Assembly (NCBI GenBank): GCA_000222875.2
Contig: AFRD01000074.1
Coordinates: 1-64,000 of the forward strand
From: Periglandula ipomoeae IasaF13
Taxonomy: Eukaryota > Ascomycota > Sordariomycetes > Hypocreales > Clavicipitaceae
DNA: 64,000 nucleotides
Reading direction: 5' to 3'
Below are positions 22,210-32,508 of the stretch, piece by piece. Every line of letters starts with the position of its first letter. The stretch's first letter is position 1. Both the position numbers and the translations under genes were made by a program. The notes under the pieces were generated by a model. The model was given only the letters and a program-made list of their open reading frames with translations. It was not told the origin of the DNA and searched no databases.

Positions 22210-23175
22210 TCAACTACTTACCGCTTCACCAGCGTGGGTAAACTTATCCTCTCCAAAAATGACTGGTCCAAGAATATCGGCCAATGCTGCTCCAGCCTGG
22301 CCGCCTGCTATCGCTCCAGTACCCGCCCCTCCACGCATTCTTCCAGGAACAGCTCCAGGTCGGCGCAAACGACCCATGTCTTGGATCTTTTTATCTTTCA
22401 ATTCGCTTGCGTCTTTTCCCGCGGCAGATGAGAGACAACCTTTACTCACTCCGCGCACGCAGGGTGGTAAATGCTGTCTTGATCTCAAGTCTCTTTGGTA
22501 GGAATCGAGCAATTCGATTTGGCCGTCTGTTTCGACATGGTTCCTCATGTAGTCGAGCTCTGTGACTAGTGTAGACGGGGAAAACTCCGCCTGCGTGCCG
22601 ATCTGCAGGGCTGTAATCATCGTTCCGGTGCGCCCATGCCCGTACCCGCACCAGACAAGGGTTCCCGATCGGAACTTCTTGAACTCCTGATATGCTTTTG
22701 TCAAGTCCTCTGGTGTTGGATTTCCGAAATCTTGTACGGGCAAGGGCAGATACTGAATACCGGCGGCTCGTAGACCGTCTGCGATGCTGGCGTCCATGGC
22801 TTTCTCATTGAGGCTGATTACGAGCTTGATGTCGAGCTTCTTCAATTGTTCAATGGATTGCGGTGCTAACTTCTGGCTTGCATCTGTTCCAGCGTAATGA
22901 GGTGCCGATGAGCGAAAGAGTCTATCGTCTGGCTGGAGCAGCTTTTTGACTCGCTCCAATCGCTGAAATCCAGACTCGGGATCGACACAGATCCCATCAA
23001 CACAGGACCTGGGCAAATTTTTTGTGAAGATTTGTTCATTGGTGTGCGATAAGTCGCCTGTTTGCTGCAGGTCGACTGCGCTGAGATGCTCGCTGGGCAG
23101 GAGTAGACCGTGGACAGCTGCTGTTGTCACAACGGTAGCTTCGAGAAGCAACACGGCCAATGATGAGAACAGCAT
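22210..23175 (-). CDS. secreted tyrosine/dual-specificity phosphatase-like protein
   Basis: A 321-residue single-exon frame. It begins with a signal-peptide-like segment (MLFSSLAVLLLEATVVTTAA). A Cys pair SCVDGICVDP lies near residue 60. The phosphatase-like core runs from DRLFRSSAPHY (about 85) through KLDIKLVISLNE and PLPVQDFGNPTPED, where D149 could be the general acid. The signature is VWCGYGHGRTGT, with C176 and R182 giving CX5R. These enzymes form a phosphocysteine intermediate to hydrolyse phosphoesters. The residue before the Cys is Trp where the canonical loop has His. The C-terminal 60 residues are Gly/Ala-rich (GGAGTGAIAGGQAGAAL). Export of such an enzyme is unusual and suggests an extracellular or effector-like role, or a lumenal one. 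Confidence 0.75.
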   Translation of the reverse strand: MLFSSLAVLLLEATVVTTAAVHGLLLPSEHLSAVDLQQTGDLSHTNEQIFTKNLPRSCVDGICVDPESGFQRLERVKKLLQPDDRLFRSSAPHYAGTDASQKLAPQSIEQLKKLDIKLVISLNEKAMDASIADGLRAAGIQYLPLPVQDFGNPTPEDLTKAYQEFKKFRSGTLVWCGYGHGRTGTMITALQIGTQAEFSPSTLVTELDYMRNHVETDGQIELLDSYQRDLRSRQHLPPCVRGVSKGCLSSAAGKDASELKDKKIQDMGRLRRPGAVPGRMRGGAGTGAIAGGQAGAALADILGPVIFGEDKFTHAGEAVSS

Positions 23176-24597
23176 CTTTAGAGATATCGCGGATCAGCTT
23201 CTCCTGAGGCTTTGAAGAAAAAACAGATCTGCAGATCTTTCCTGTAGAATGAGAACGTAATGGCATTTCTTATGCGTCTATGACCATTCTTTATACTTGC
23301 ATTTCCCCCAGAACTTTGCAAGTGAGGAGTCTTGTAGCAGAATGTCGCCAAATTTCATGATTCAAGCGATGCCCGCCTCTTGAACAGCCATGCTGGTCGT
23401 AGAGAGAAGCTCGGCCAACTCCAACGTCCATATACTTGACTCTAATCTACATGAGTTTGTCGTAAGATTGGATCAATATGCCAACTGTGTGCAGGAGACA
23501 TATCTGTGGACACTTGCATGAACAACCACCGAAATGGTTCAGACGTGTTATGAGACAGGATGACATGTACCCCACCATCAGATAGGGAAACTTCGATGAA
23601 GATGACCGAGAATTGCAAAATGCTTGAGATACTGTAAATCACGGACCGGATGGAATTGCAAGAGCCGCCGGCAGTCGCCTCGCGAGTCAGTTGACTGGAC
23701 GCTCACGACAATTCCGGCCGCGATCTAGTCTCCGCGATCTAGCGTCAAGTTGCGCCCGGCGGCGTTGACTCAATTCGTACAAAATGCCCAGCGTCAATAA
23801 TCGTCAAAAATCAACAACTTGCTTGTTATGGAAATGCACATGTCGCAACCTCAGAGGATGTTATTTTCTCCAAGCGGCCCCATTCGTCTCTCTCGACATG
23901 CATGATCCCGGCTGCATTCGTCTATATTGAGAAAAAGTACTGGGAATCAACCAATTGCTTCTCATTATTGGAAAGGGGTCGTCGTCCAAAAAATTGAGAA
24001 GCAGTTTATTCTCATAAATGCCCAGCTCGCTCAAATTTCCTTTTTCGAGTTTCACTTTTTCTGCTGCCTTACTGCTGTTCCAAAGAATGCATACTATGAG
24101 TTCCGTATAAGCACCGTCTTGGTTGCACTCTCTCGCGTCGACAGAATACTATGTCAAGCGGTGCGTATCTGCACACAATAATATTGGCTGATTACAGGCC
24201 CGAATTCGAGTAAGCTAGGGATAATGGAGATGCGGAAGACGATTACTAAGTGCGCGTCCTCGTAAGGCTAGCCAGTATATGTGGATTAGACCCCCAGTGT
24301 ATGGAGTAGCGTCGTCGCATCTAACCACGTTTGCACATCGAGTGCGAATTGCGGGATTCGCATGGGGACAACTGCATCTCCACTGCGGGAACCTGGAAGT
24401 ATGACCCCATTCGCAAGTGGATGAACATGGATGTAAGCAAGTCATCCACAATAGACGGGCGGCAGCGTAAGCACGTCGCCTCTGGCTAATGGTGCCGAGT
24501 TCCAGACACTGTCAGCGACGACTTCGCGGCATTTAAAGCTCGCATGCGCCCAAGGATAGTGCAACAATGACCCTCCTCGGGAAAATGGTGATGTAGC
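23176..24597. other. intergenic, no gene seen
   Basis: About 1.4 kb without a supported gene. Open frames are short and motif-free. The right end should contain the promoter of the adenylation-domain gene. Confidence 0.45.
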
Positions 24598-26362
24598 GTG
24601 AAGCGATCGATACTCACGATGGCATCTCCTCGTACACATTTGTCGCTGTTGGAGTCCAGTGCCGTGAAACACGGGTCGCTACCGATTTTTAAAATACCAT
24701 GCGGCCAGTCCTCTGAGTTTGCTTGGAAAGACGTCACATTCTCTCAGTTGCGCGACGACGTCGAAAACCATGCCAAGTATTGGACACATGAATTTTCCGC
24801 GAGAGGATATGCGCAACAATCCGTAATTGGGGTCTGGTGGGTTTACCTGCAACCTTCACGCCAAAACCATCGCTAAATATCGAGCTGATCATTAATTCAC
24901 AGGCTCAAGGGCACAACTTAATTGGACGTCGTCCAGATACTTTCTCTGTCTCGAGCCGGCTTTACTCCACAACTAATTTCGGTCAGGCTCCCGAATCCAG
25001 ATGCGGTGCATGACATCCTCACCAGGGCGAACGCTGTCGCACTCGTCACAGACTCAATCTTTGAGCCTATTCTCGCAAACAGTCCGTTTTCAATCTTCTA
25101 TGAGAGAGAGATCGGTGCCGAAGATGTCAAGGACTTTCCACTATCCCCAACTGCACCGGTGACGCCTGAGCATGTCATGCTCATCTTTCACATGTCCGGG
25201 TCGACGTCGGGAAGACCAAAGCTGGTGCCTATCAATGCGAAATGGATCGATTTCGCGATTCAAAAGATGAGCAACATCGGAGTATCATCGACTCCACCAG
25301 AAGTCAAACAAGATGTTGTGTCAGCAGGGTGAGACTAGAAAAACGCGGACCTCGCCCATGTTGACACGACTTGCTAACCACGTATCTTGCAGGGGAAGTT
25401 TCTGTCATATGGCAAGTTACTTGCTTCTACTGGGCTATCTTAAACGCAGCGGTTACATCATGTTGCTATCACAGATTCCTTATTCCGCTTCCGAACTGCA
25501 ACAAATGATCTCTCAGGGTTCTTTGACGACGTTGAACATGTTCTCTGCATTCCTGTCGAACGTTCTGAAGGTCGCTCGCCAGAATGAATCGCTCTTGTCG
25601 GATCTACAACAGCTGAGACATGTTTATTACAGTGGACTACCACTTAGGGAGGAAGACGAGCAGTGGGCACAGCAGCAAAATATTCCGGTGGCCAACGTTT
25701 TTGCCTCGACTGAAGTGGGCATCATGATGGGCTCTGACGAGGGCACACGAGAAGGCAGTCAAATGTCGCTTCATCCGTATCGGGGCACGGCTTATGAACT
25801 CGTTCCCATCGAGGAACACGAGACGACTGGCACAAAGCTATTGGAGTTAGTCGTACTACCGACGTCGCCTGATTGCCCAGCGCCTTCTTTCTGTGATGCA
25901 CAAGATGGAAAGTTCCGAACCGGAGACTTGTTCGAGGAGGTTTCTCCTGGGAGATACTTTGGAAGGGGCCGCAATGACGATTGGATCAAAATGGAGAGCT
26001 CTGGCAGATGCGATACCTCGTCGATTGAGGCCAACGTAATGCAAACATGTGGCGCGGACCTTGTCGAAGCAGCGGTTGTGGTCGGCTCTTTCCGTCCGTC
26101 GCCTGTGTTGGTGATTGAGGCAAAGCAAGAGGATGAAAGCAGTTGGGGCCCAGCCGAAGAAAACAAGCTGAAAGAGAAGATATCGGAGAGAATCATGCCA
26201 TTTACGGAACGGGGCTTGACGCATGAGCGCATAGATGATGTGCGCTGCATTATTGTGACACCCAAAAGGAGCCTTTCATGCACGGCATCGAAGGGGAATA
26301 TTCGGCGGAAGATGGTCGAGGAGTTGTATAAGGCACAGATAGACTCCATTTTTGCAAAATAA
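24598..26362 (+). pseudogene. NRPS-like adenylation domain protein with an in-frame TAA
   Basis: Exons 24598-24836, 24903-25328 and 25393-26362 (introns 66 and 64 bp) encode a lone adenylate-forming domain of about 545 codons. Core motifs in order are MSGSTSGRPKLVP (A3, ATP loop), NVFASTEVGIM (A5), KFRTGDLFEE (A7), GRGRNDDWIKM (A8) and SKGNIRRKM (A10). Such domains activate a carboxylic acid as its acyl-AMP. No carrier, reductase or thioesterase domain follows, unlike most fungal NRPS-like enzymes. Immediately after the first intron the frame reads WLKGTT-TAA-LDVVQILSLSRAG: the stop is at 24919-24921 inside a conserved block where relatives read straight through. No alternative acceptor avoids it. 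The start may be 24598 or the Met at 24619 (MASPRTH). Confidence 0.8.
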
Positions 26363-26635
26363 GTCGTCAATCAGACAGGAAGTAACTCAGAATAGCCCTT
26401 CTCTGTACGCTTCCGAATTGAGGTATCAGCACCCGACTTTTCCATTGAGAGTATAACTGTGCGCCTATGAGGACGGCTTGTCGTAATGAGGGGCTAACGC
26501 ATACACTAGAACATCATGGGTGAACTATACACGCTCGGCACTGCAATTCAGTTTTATGCATTCGAATTCATATAGTCCTTATTCGACCTGTGTACAGACA
26601 CCATGTAACTCTTATGGCAATGCTTTCTATACCCG

Positions 26636-27265
26636 TTAGTTGGCATCAGGGTACACATTCTCAGGGTGGCAGGAACCGTCCCAGAGCGGACCAGCTATTC
26701 TCGTGTCAGCTCGCCAAAAGCCAATCGTGACACGCCTTCGAAATGACTTACTATTAGCTTGGTGGCCTGAGGACCCAAAACGAATAAGGTTATGTCCACG
26801 GTTGGGTGTAAGCCTCCTCTCACAGGCAAGCTGGGCCTTCTTGCTACCACCTCCACCGGTCCAGATGTCAATCTGGGTACCGCTGCAGGTCGCGCAAATA
26901 TTCTCGTTGCGCAAATACTTCTTTGTGTAAGGATCCCATACAATCTCACACTTGTTGTATGTGCCGGGGACACTAGCCATGGTCAAGGGGTCATTGTAAG
27001 AGCCGCTTCCTTTGGCAGTGTATCCTCGGCCGCAGTTGTATGCGATAGCGTTGCCGCCGCCGTTGTTGTCGGGGTCTAAAACCAGGGAACAGTTATGTGT
27101 CAGTTATCAATGAGAGTTGGAGGATTATACGTCCATTGTGCGTGAATTATGCGCCGTACCTCCAAAGAAGGTGTGCTGGACATTGGACACGGTTGTGTAG
27201 GCGCTAACACCGCTGGCCGTAGCAAGAACGCCAACAACCGTGGCGATTGTAGAAGTGATGTGCAT
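26636..27265 (-). CDS. small secreted protein, cysteine-containing
   Basis: Exons 27265-27160, 27075-26752 and 26694-26636 (introns 84 and 57 bp, both in frame) give 162 residues. A clear signal peptide (MHITSTIATVVGVLATASGVSA) is followed by YTTVSNVQHTFFGDPDNN, then AIAYNCGRGYTAKGSGSY, KCEIVWDPYTKKYLRNENIC and QIDIWTGGGG. It ends LWDGSCHPENVYPDAN. The pattern, with Cys in the Gly-rich middle and a DGSCHP end, matches a family of fungal secreted proteins of unknown function that I know from memory only. No catalytic motif is evident. A TATA box lies about 78 bp upstream. The product is probably abundant and extracellular. Confidence 0.8.
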
Positions 27266-28007
27266 TTTTTTCAAACTGGTGGGCAAAGTTCGCTGTGATA
27301 ATCGGATGGATTTGCGATGGAAATAAAGGTGATCGCTCGGCCTTATATAATTTTGCTGATCTCTCGTCTCATTGTGTCACCCGCGGTCGTAATAGTCTCC
27401 CATTTTGGGCATATCAATCTTCTGGCTTCCCAACGTGATGTTGAGACTGATGACCGACATACCGATTGGTGGCAACTGTAAATTCAAGCCCGCAGGCCTT
27501 GAAACTAGGAAGTACCACCGTCTGGACTATCCCACCCGACCGCGGGCTGGCATCTTATCGAACACAGAACTGAAGTCTAACGCGGTCAGCATTGTGGGGG
27601 ATCGAATCGGGGACTCAATTCCACCCGGCGCTAGCTCAAGTAGGTCGCATTGACTTTTACAATTGCCCTTTCGGGGCATATGCTTCAAGTTCAATGTGAC
27701 TACAACGTCGTGCTTTAACGCTGTTACTGTCCGGGGTCATGTGAATGGGAACGATGCTCAACAGCGCTTGCATTCCTGTGATTGACAAGCCTTGATAGCC
27801 CCTAGAGGATTCGCATCATTTCCTCTTCGATCTCGGCCTTTTGATGTTGGACCATTGCCCGCAACGGATCGAGTATCGCGCCATTTTTGGGATAGACGTC
27901 GACGGCGGAAGTTCATTGACAGGAGCACACACCACACGATCATTGGCAACATTTCAATATCTATTAAATGAGCCCGGGATATGTGGCAGAGCTCTTCAGC
28001 ACAAATT
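27266..28007. other. intergenic, no gene seen
   Basis: Apart from the promoter of the secreted-protein gene, only a motif-free plus-strand frame (27405-27653) is present. Confidence 0.45.
27343..27349 (-). promoter_or_regulatory. TATA box of the small secreted protein gene
   Basis: TATATAA on the minus strand, about 78 bp upstream of the ATG at 27265. Confidence 0.5.
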
Positions 28008-29207
28008 CTACCCTGACTTCTTAGCACTCGCCCGTTCCTGAAGCAGATACGTAACAGCTTGCACAACAGTAGCATCATGGTCCGCCACAGGTCGGAAGCC
28101 AATCCTTTCCCTCGCTTTCTCAATACTATACGTATGCGTGTAAATGCAATACTCCATGGACGTCCTGCCCAGAATCGTCGGCGGCCTCACGGTATCCAGC
28201 GTGAACAGCCACAGCACCCATCCCACCACGTCCACAACAACGATCAGGATCCAGGCCGGCAGGATCACCACTTTTTCCAAAGCTTCCTTGCCACGAACAA
28301 CGCTCCATCCGACCCTCACATGATGCCAAAAGGGCACTGGCGCTCCGTCTGAGATATTGAACGCTTCACCGCCGACCTTGTGATCCGAGTTCCCAGCCGC
28401 CTCCCTCAGTAGTGCTTTTGCCGCAGCGATATGACCCGTGGCACTGTTCGTGGCCGAAACGACTTCCATTATATTTTTGCCAGCACCGATTTGTACGAGT
28501 GGCTGAGTTCCCTCGCACGATTCCACCAGCTCCACCAGCCCTTGGGATTGTCGCTCCCCATACGCGTGGCCCAGTCTTACGCATGCTGTGCGAAGCTGCT
28601 CGCAGTTAGCTGCGCGGACGAGGCGGTCCCCAATCGCCTTGGTGCGGTTGTACTCGTTTGCCTTCTTCCATTCAGGATACAAGGTATGACCCTCCGTGAC
28701 TTGATGATGCGGCGGATTGGCATATACATCCACCGTCGAGGTGTAGACCAGTGCCTGAACTGCATCGCTCTCCTTGGCGATGGCGAGAATTTTCTTCGTC
28801 CCATCGATGTTTGTCACCGTATATTCGCACCGCCGGCTGGCTGGTAGCGTGACTATAGGCGACGCAGTATGAAAAACGACATTCGGTCGCACTTCTTCTA
28901 TTAGTGAGCGCAACGCTTTTTCGTCGAGCAAATCGCCCTGCACATAGGTGACATTGTCTTGCAAGTGCAAATTGACCGTTACATTTCGGTCGAGCACATA
29001 AATTCGCTTCCAATCGTTGCCCTCTAACAGCTGAGCGACAAGATGATACCCGATGAAGCCGCAGCCGCCAATGATGAGGCATGCCTCGCCAGGCTTGGAT
29101 GTCGACCGTGTAATTGGACTCATGTCTGTCGTGCGAGCTTGAGAGGGGAAAAAAGTGAGAAGTGAGAAAGACGGTGAGATGAAAAGCCGCAGAGTTTTTC
29201 TGCGCAA
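28008..29207 (-). CDS. NAD(P)-dependent sterol/3-beta-HSD-like reductase (extended SDR)
   Basis: A single exon. The likely start is the Met at 29123 (MSPITRSTSKPGEACLIIGG), giving 371 residues; an upstream in-frame Met at 29207 would add 28. The Rossmann motif is GGCGFIGYHLV, the acidic residue of the dinucleotide pocket follows VLD, and the active-site pair is YNRTK with VYTSTVDVY before it. A hydrophobic segment near the C-terminus (ILPAWILIVVVDVVGWVLWLF) suggests membrane association. This layout is like the C-3 sterol dehydrogenase/C-4 decarboxylase family. The reaction would be oxidation or reduction of a hydroxy steroid or similar lipid at the ER. The substrate cannot be read from the sequence. 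Confidence 0.8.
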   Translation of the reverse strand: MRRKTLRLFISPSFSLLTFFPSQARTTDMSPITRSTSKPGEACLIIGGCGFIGYHLVAQLLEGNDWKRIYVLDRNVTVNLHLQDNVTYVQGDLLDEKALRSLIEEVRPNVVFHTASPIVTLPASRRCEYTVTNIDGTKKILAIAKESDAVQALVYTSTVDVYANPPHHQVTEGHTLYPEWKKANEYNRTKAIGDRLVRAANCEQLRTACVRLGHAYGERQSQGLVELVESCEGTQPLVQIGAGKNIMEVVSATNSATGHIAAAKALLREAAGNSDHKVGGEAFNISDGAPVPFWHHVRVGWSVVRGKEALEKVVILPAWILIVVVDVVGWVLWLFTLDTVRPPTILGRTSMEYCIYTHTYSIEKARERIGFRPVADHDATVVQAVTYLLQERASAKKSG

Positions 29208-29503
29208 GAAAATGTCTGGTCAGATGAGCGAGGGCCTGGTGTTTGACAGGATAAGCCGCCCGACTGGAGTGACCAGACTATTCGTGTCCGATTCCAAGGA
29301 TGAAATGCCGTCCCCGCAGGGCCACGAGGCAGAATTGGACGAAACACGGATCGGTTTGCGCGCAGGGCTGAAGGTCGCGCAAAAACAAAGGGGACGCGCA
29401 TTTTGGCCGCAGTAGAATTCGCAATGGCTGTTTACACATACAACGTCTCTTTTACTTGGCGCGCATATATGCGAATTGAGGATATACACACAGCCCCCAA
29501 AAT

Positions 29504-32197
29504 TCAGGGTCCAGCAGCAAACATGCCCCCATGCCAGCCGTAAGCTCGCGACAGCCTCCGGCCATGCCGACGCGCGATCAGAAATGGGATTTTGCCGTGA
29601 GGATGCGGCTCATGGAATTGAATACTCCTCTCGACGTCCAGCGCCGTCGGTTGGAGATGCCATACTGACCCATACAGCTTCCTGGCGGCGAATCCAACAG
29701 AGCCCATGGCATGCAGGAAGTCATTCCACGCTACTTCACCAGGAGTGGTGTTAACAGAGGGGTCAAAGAACACAATACGAAAAACTTTCAGCGCTCGCGC
29801 ATCTACCGAAAACAAGGGTTGCGAGACGGAGTCGGCTTCTGCAGGAACGGATGCTGCGGTGTCACTCGTGGTAGCTGCGGGCAGATCCTGTTGTGTGCCA
29901 CGAGTTTTGGCTTTGGACTTTACAGTCGCTGCTGCCAATACTTCTTTCCTGACAGATGATGTATCAGGAGCACCAATCGTCAAGTTTGCAAATGGTGTCG
30001 TCGGGACACTGAGATCTGACCGAGAAGCCTTTATCGACTTTCCACCTTGATTGCTTGCGGGCTCGACCCATTCTGGGGTGCGTTGGAGGTTTTCTGGTCT
30101 CGGTAGAAGCTTTCTCAGTGTCGCTCCATCAACTCCCGCGAGTTTGGAAAAGAGCAGGTTGTCAATCTTGGCCCAAAAGGTGTCCAGATTAGCTTCGGCA
30201 GACCGAAGGGCCTCAACGTTTGCCTTGTTTCGACGTCTGCCCACCGGGTAGTCAAACTTCTTATCAGAGGGGTTTCCAAGCTCGCATACTCCGATCAGAT
30301 TGCTCTCATGGAGCGCTCCCATCATGAGTGCGGCAGTCTTGATGCTCTCAGCAAAGTCGCGCTTGATGCCCTCTTCTTTCTCCACCCACGCAGTCTCGAA
30401 GCCATTAGCCCAAGGCTGATACAATTGGAGCTGCCTCAGACATTCGCCAACAATAGAAAGCTCACCAATGAGGTAGGCGACATATGGGCTGATCAGATGA
30501 CGAGCTTTCTGATCAGACTGCAGTAACCTTTCGAGCTCGTCAACCACAACAGGCAGGCGAAAGAGGAACAGATTGTGCTCGTCTTCCCAGAGTGTTTGTA
30601 GGAGAAACATAACTGATCGAGTAGTGTCGTCCATTTTGACACCGGGCTTCTGCCTGATGGCTATTTTGGTCGATGTCGCCGAAAGGGGCACCTCGCGAAC
30701 AAAGAACTTCCTCAGCGGTGGGGAAGCAACGACCACTACCTTTAACTGATCGAGAGGGCCTTTAGCCGTCTGTTGAAGATAATGACGGAACTTCAAAAGA
30801 GCTGTCAAGTAATCATCCGGAAGGTCCTTGAGAGGCGAAATCTGGTCTTTGTACTTCTGCTGAAGTTTTCTCAATCTGCGAGCTTGGTCCCGGAGGTGAG
30901 TAAACATCTCGAGTTGGATGCTGGCTCCGACAATGACGCCTCCGATAATTCGCGCCCACAGGGTCCTTTCACGGGGAAACTTCATGGTGGGATGCGAATT
31001 GCCCTCGATGTCCTTTAGCATCTCTTGCCGGTGTTCTTTGGCTTCAAATACCTCTTCCGCAAAATAGCCAGGGTCTTCGCGCAGCGCCCAGATGTGCTCC
31101 TCAGCGCGCGCAGCTCGCGCAGTCAGCAACGATTCGATTTTGGCCAAATCGAGCTTCGCAGGAACTCTATATGGCGCCTTCTCTGCCATAGTAGCAAGAG
31201 AGGTGAGACCACTGGGATCATCACTCACTTTGAGCGGGGGTTCAGGCTGAATTGGGTGTGCATCACTTGTCAAATCCGCGGATGGTATCTCATGAAGTAT
31301 TTGCTCACAGCAGCGGACAAGAAACGCAAGCAGTCGGTTCTGAGCCTCAAGAATTGCAAGTCCCTCGCCAGGAAGAAACTGCTTGCGTGTGTGCATCCAC
31401 TCAAATGCATCCTCATGATCGTCCCAGCTCAGAAGTTTCCCATAGTCTTCGTCTTTAGTTATGCCATTCAATAACATGACATGCCCGTTCAGGAATACCG
31501 GGACCAGGACCATTGAAACATTGCCCAGATGCATTGCGTCGCCATCGGCAGCTGCAAACACGGATGGGTGATTTCTGCCGCGAGCGTTGAGGAGCAGTGG
31601 CAGTGTCTTGGGTTTGCCCAAGTCCTCCTGGTTGATGTATGGCCATATGAAGTGATCACGGTACTGTCCTGCTGCTTCGTGCAACCGATTTGGATATTTG
31701 CGAAAGGCTGCGAACTCTGGGCGGTGCGTTGTTGCCATGTTCGGCCAAGCCTGTAGCAAGATCTGAATCCGCTGGGTTCTCGTCTTTTTCTCCCAGCGCC
31801 TTCGAATAACGGCCTCATGACGCTCTAGTATAGCCTGTAGCTTGCGATAATCGCTTGAGATCTTGCTGGCTTTGTCTTTGGCCTCTCGGTGGACATCCGC
31901 GGGTTTCATCATCTTTGGAGGGGCCACTCCCTTTTTGGCAAAGAAACCAAATGGGTCGCTATTGTTGTTCCAGTCCATGTTCTCCAAATCGCTTATATCA
32001 ACATTGTCAAGCTCTGGGTGTGGCTCGAAGGGGTCGAACTGGTGGTTCGCTCGAGGCGCTAAAGGGTTCATGGTGGGCCAGCTAATCGAGATGGGATCAG
32101 TTGGACCCTGGTCTGGTGCAGCAATTTGGTGTTTGGATATCAGTTGCGGAGAGAACCTAGAATGGAAGCGCCCGATTATATAGACGCAAGCCTGCAC
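29504..32197 (-). CDS. large fungal protein with C-terminal KIPF...ARRHGRRLxRxYGW domain
   Basis: A single uninterrupted frame. The likely start is the Met at 32071 (MNPLAPRANHQFDPFEPHPE), giving 855 residues. The N-terminal region has a Lys/Arg-rich helix with RRRWEKKTRTQRIQILLQAW, followed by HRPEFAAFRKYP, which recurs in a family of uncharacterised fungal proteins. The middle is helical, without an enzyme signature. A low-complexity Ser/Thr/Ala linker precedes a compact C-terminal domain of about 95 residues: ALKVFRIVFFDPS, WNDFLHAMGSVGFAARKLYGS, SIQFHEPHPHGKIPF, then ARRHGRRLSRAYGW. The spacing of GF, K-x-x-GS and the His/Pro-rich strand recalls the dsRBD-like fold of HicA, which I offer only as a hypothesis. 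Likely intracellular; no signal peptide or membrane helix. Confidence 0.8.
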   Translation of the reverse strand: MQACVYIIGRFHSRFSPQLISKHQIAAPDQGPTDPISISWPTMNPLAPRANHQFDPFEPHPELDNVDISDLENMDWNNNSDPFGFFAKKGVAPPKMMKPADVHREAKDKASKISSDYRKLQAILERHEAVIRRRWEKKTRTQRIQILLQAWPNMATTHRPEFAAFRKYPNRLHEAAGQYRDHFIWPYINQEDLGKPKTLPLLLNARGRNHPSVFAAADGDAMHLGNVSMVLVPVFLNGHVMLLNGITKDEDYGKLLSWDDHEDAFEWMHTRKQFLPGEGLAILEAQNRLLAFLVRCCEQILHEIPSADLTSDAHPIQPEPPLKVSDDPSGLTSLATMAEKAPYRVPAKLDLAKIESLLTARAARAEEHIWALREDPGYFAEEVFEAKEHRQEMLKDIEGNSHPTMKFPRERTLWARIIGGVIVGASIQLEMFTHLRDQARRLRKLQQKYKDQISPLKDLPDDYLTALLKFRHYLQQTAKGPLDQLKVVVVASPPLRKFFVREVPLSATSTKIAIRQKPGVKMDDTTRSVMFLLQTLWEDEHNLFLFRLPVVVDELERLLQSDQKARHLISPYVAYLIGELSIVGECLRQLQLYQPWANGFETAWVEKEEGIKRDFAESIKTAALMMGALHESNLIGVCELGNPSDKKFDYPVGRRRNKANVEALRSAEANLDTFWAKIDNLLFSKLAGVDGATLRKLLPRPENLQRTPEWVEPASNQGGKSIKASRSDLSVPTTPFANLTIGAPDTSSVRKEVLAAATVKSKAKTRGTQQDLPAATTSDTAASVPAEADSVSQPLFSVDARALKVFRIVFFDPSVNTTPGEVAWNDFLHAMGSVGFAARKLYGSVWHLQPTALDVERSIQFHEPHPHGKIPFLIARRHGRRLSRAYGWHGGMFAAGP

Positions 32198-32508
32198 TCA
32201 ATCTCAATGTTGGAGGCCAGAATTGGGATTCGTACTCGCCGCGTTTCATCGACGGTTGTTTGCTTCTTTCACGCCCAGTTTGCGCACGTGCACGTTCACG
32301 GGTTGGGCTGGACTTCATGTTTGTCGCTCTTTTGGTATTAAGCGAAATTATTCATCTCTGTCAAGTTGATTTGGCTATGTACATACATCACACAACCCAA
32401 TACAGCGAAAGCACGCCGCGCCTGGAGACGCTGGACGTGCATGGCTCATATTCTCCCCAGGCTGCAAAGTAATCTCGAACATTCGATTCAAGTTTTGTTT
32501 TCACTCAA
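32198..32508. other. intergenic, no gene seen
   Basis: About 310 bp between the start of the large protein and the 3' end of the next reductase. No motif-bearing frame. Confidence 0.4.
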
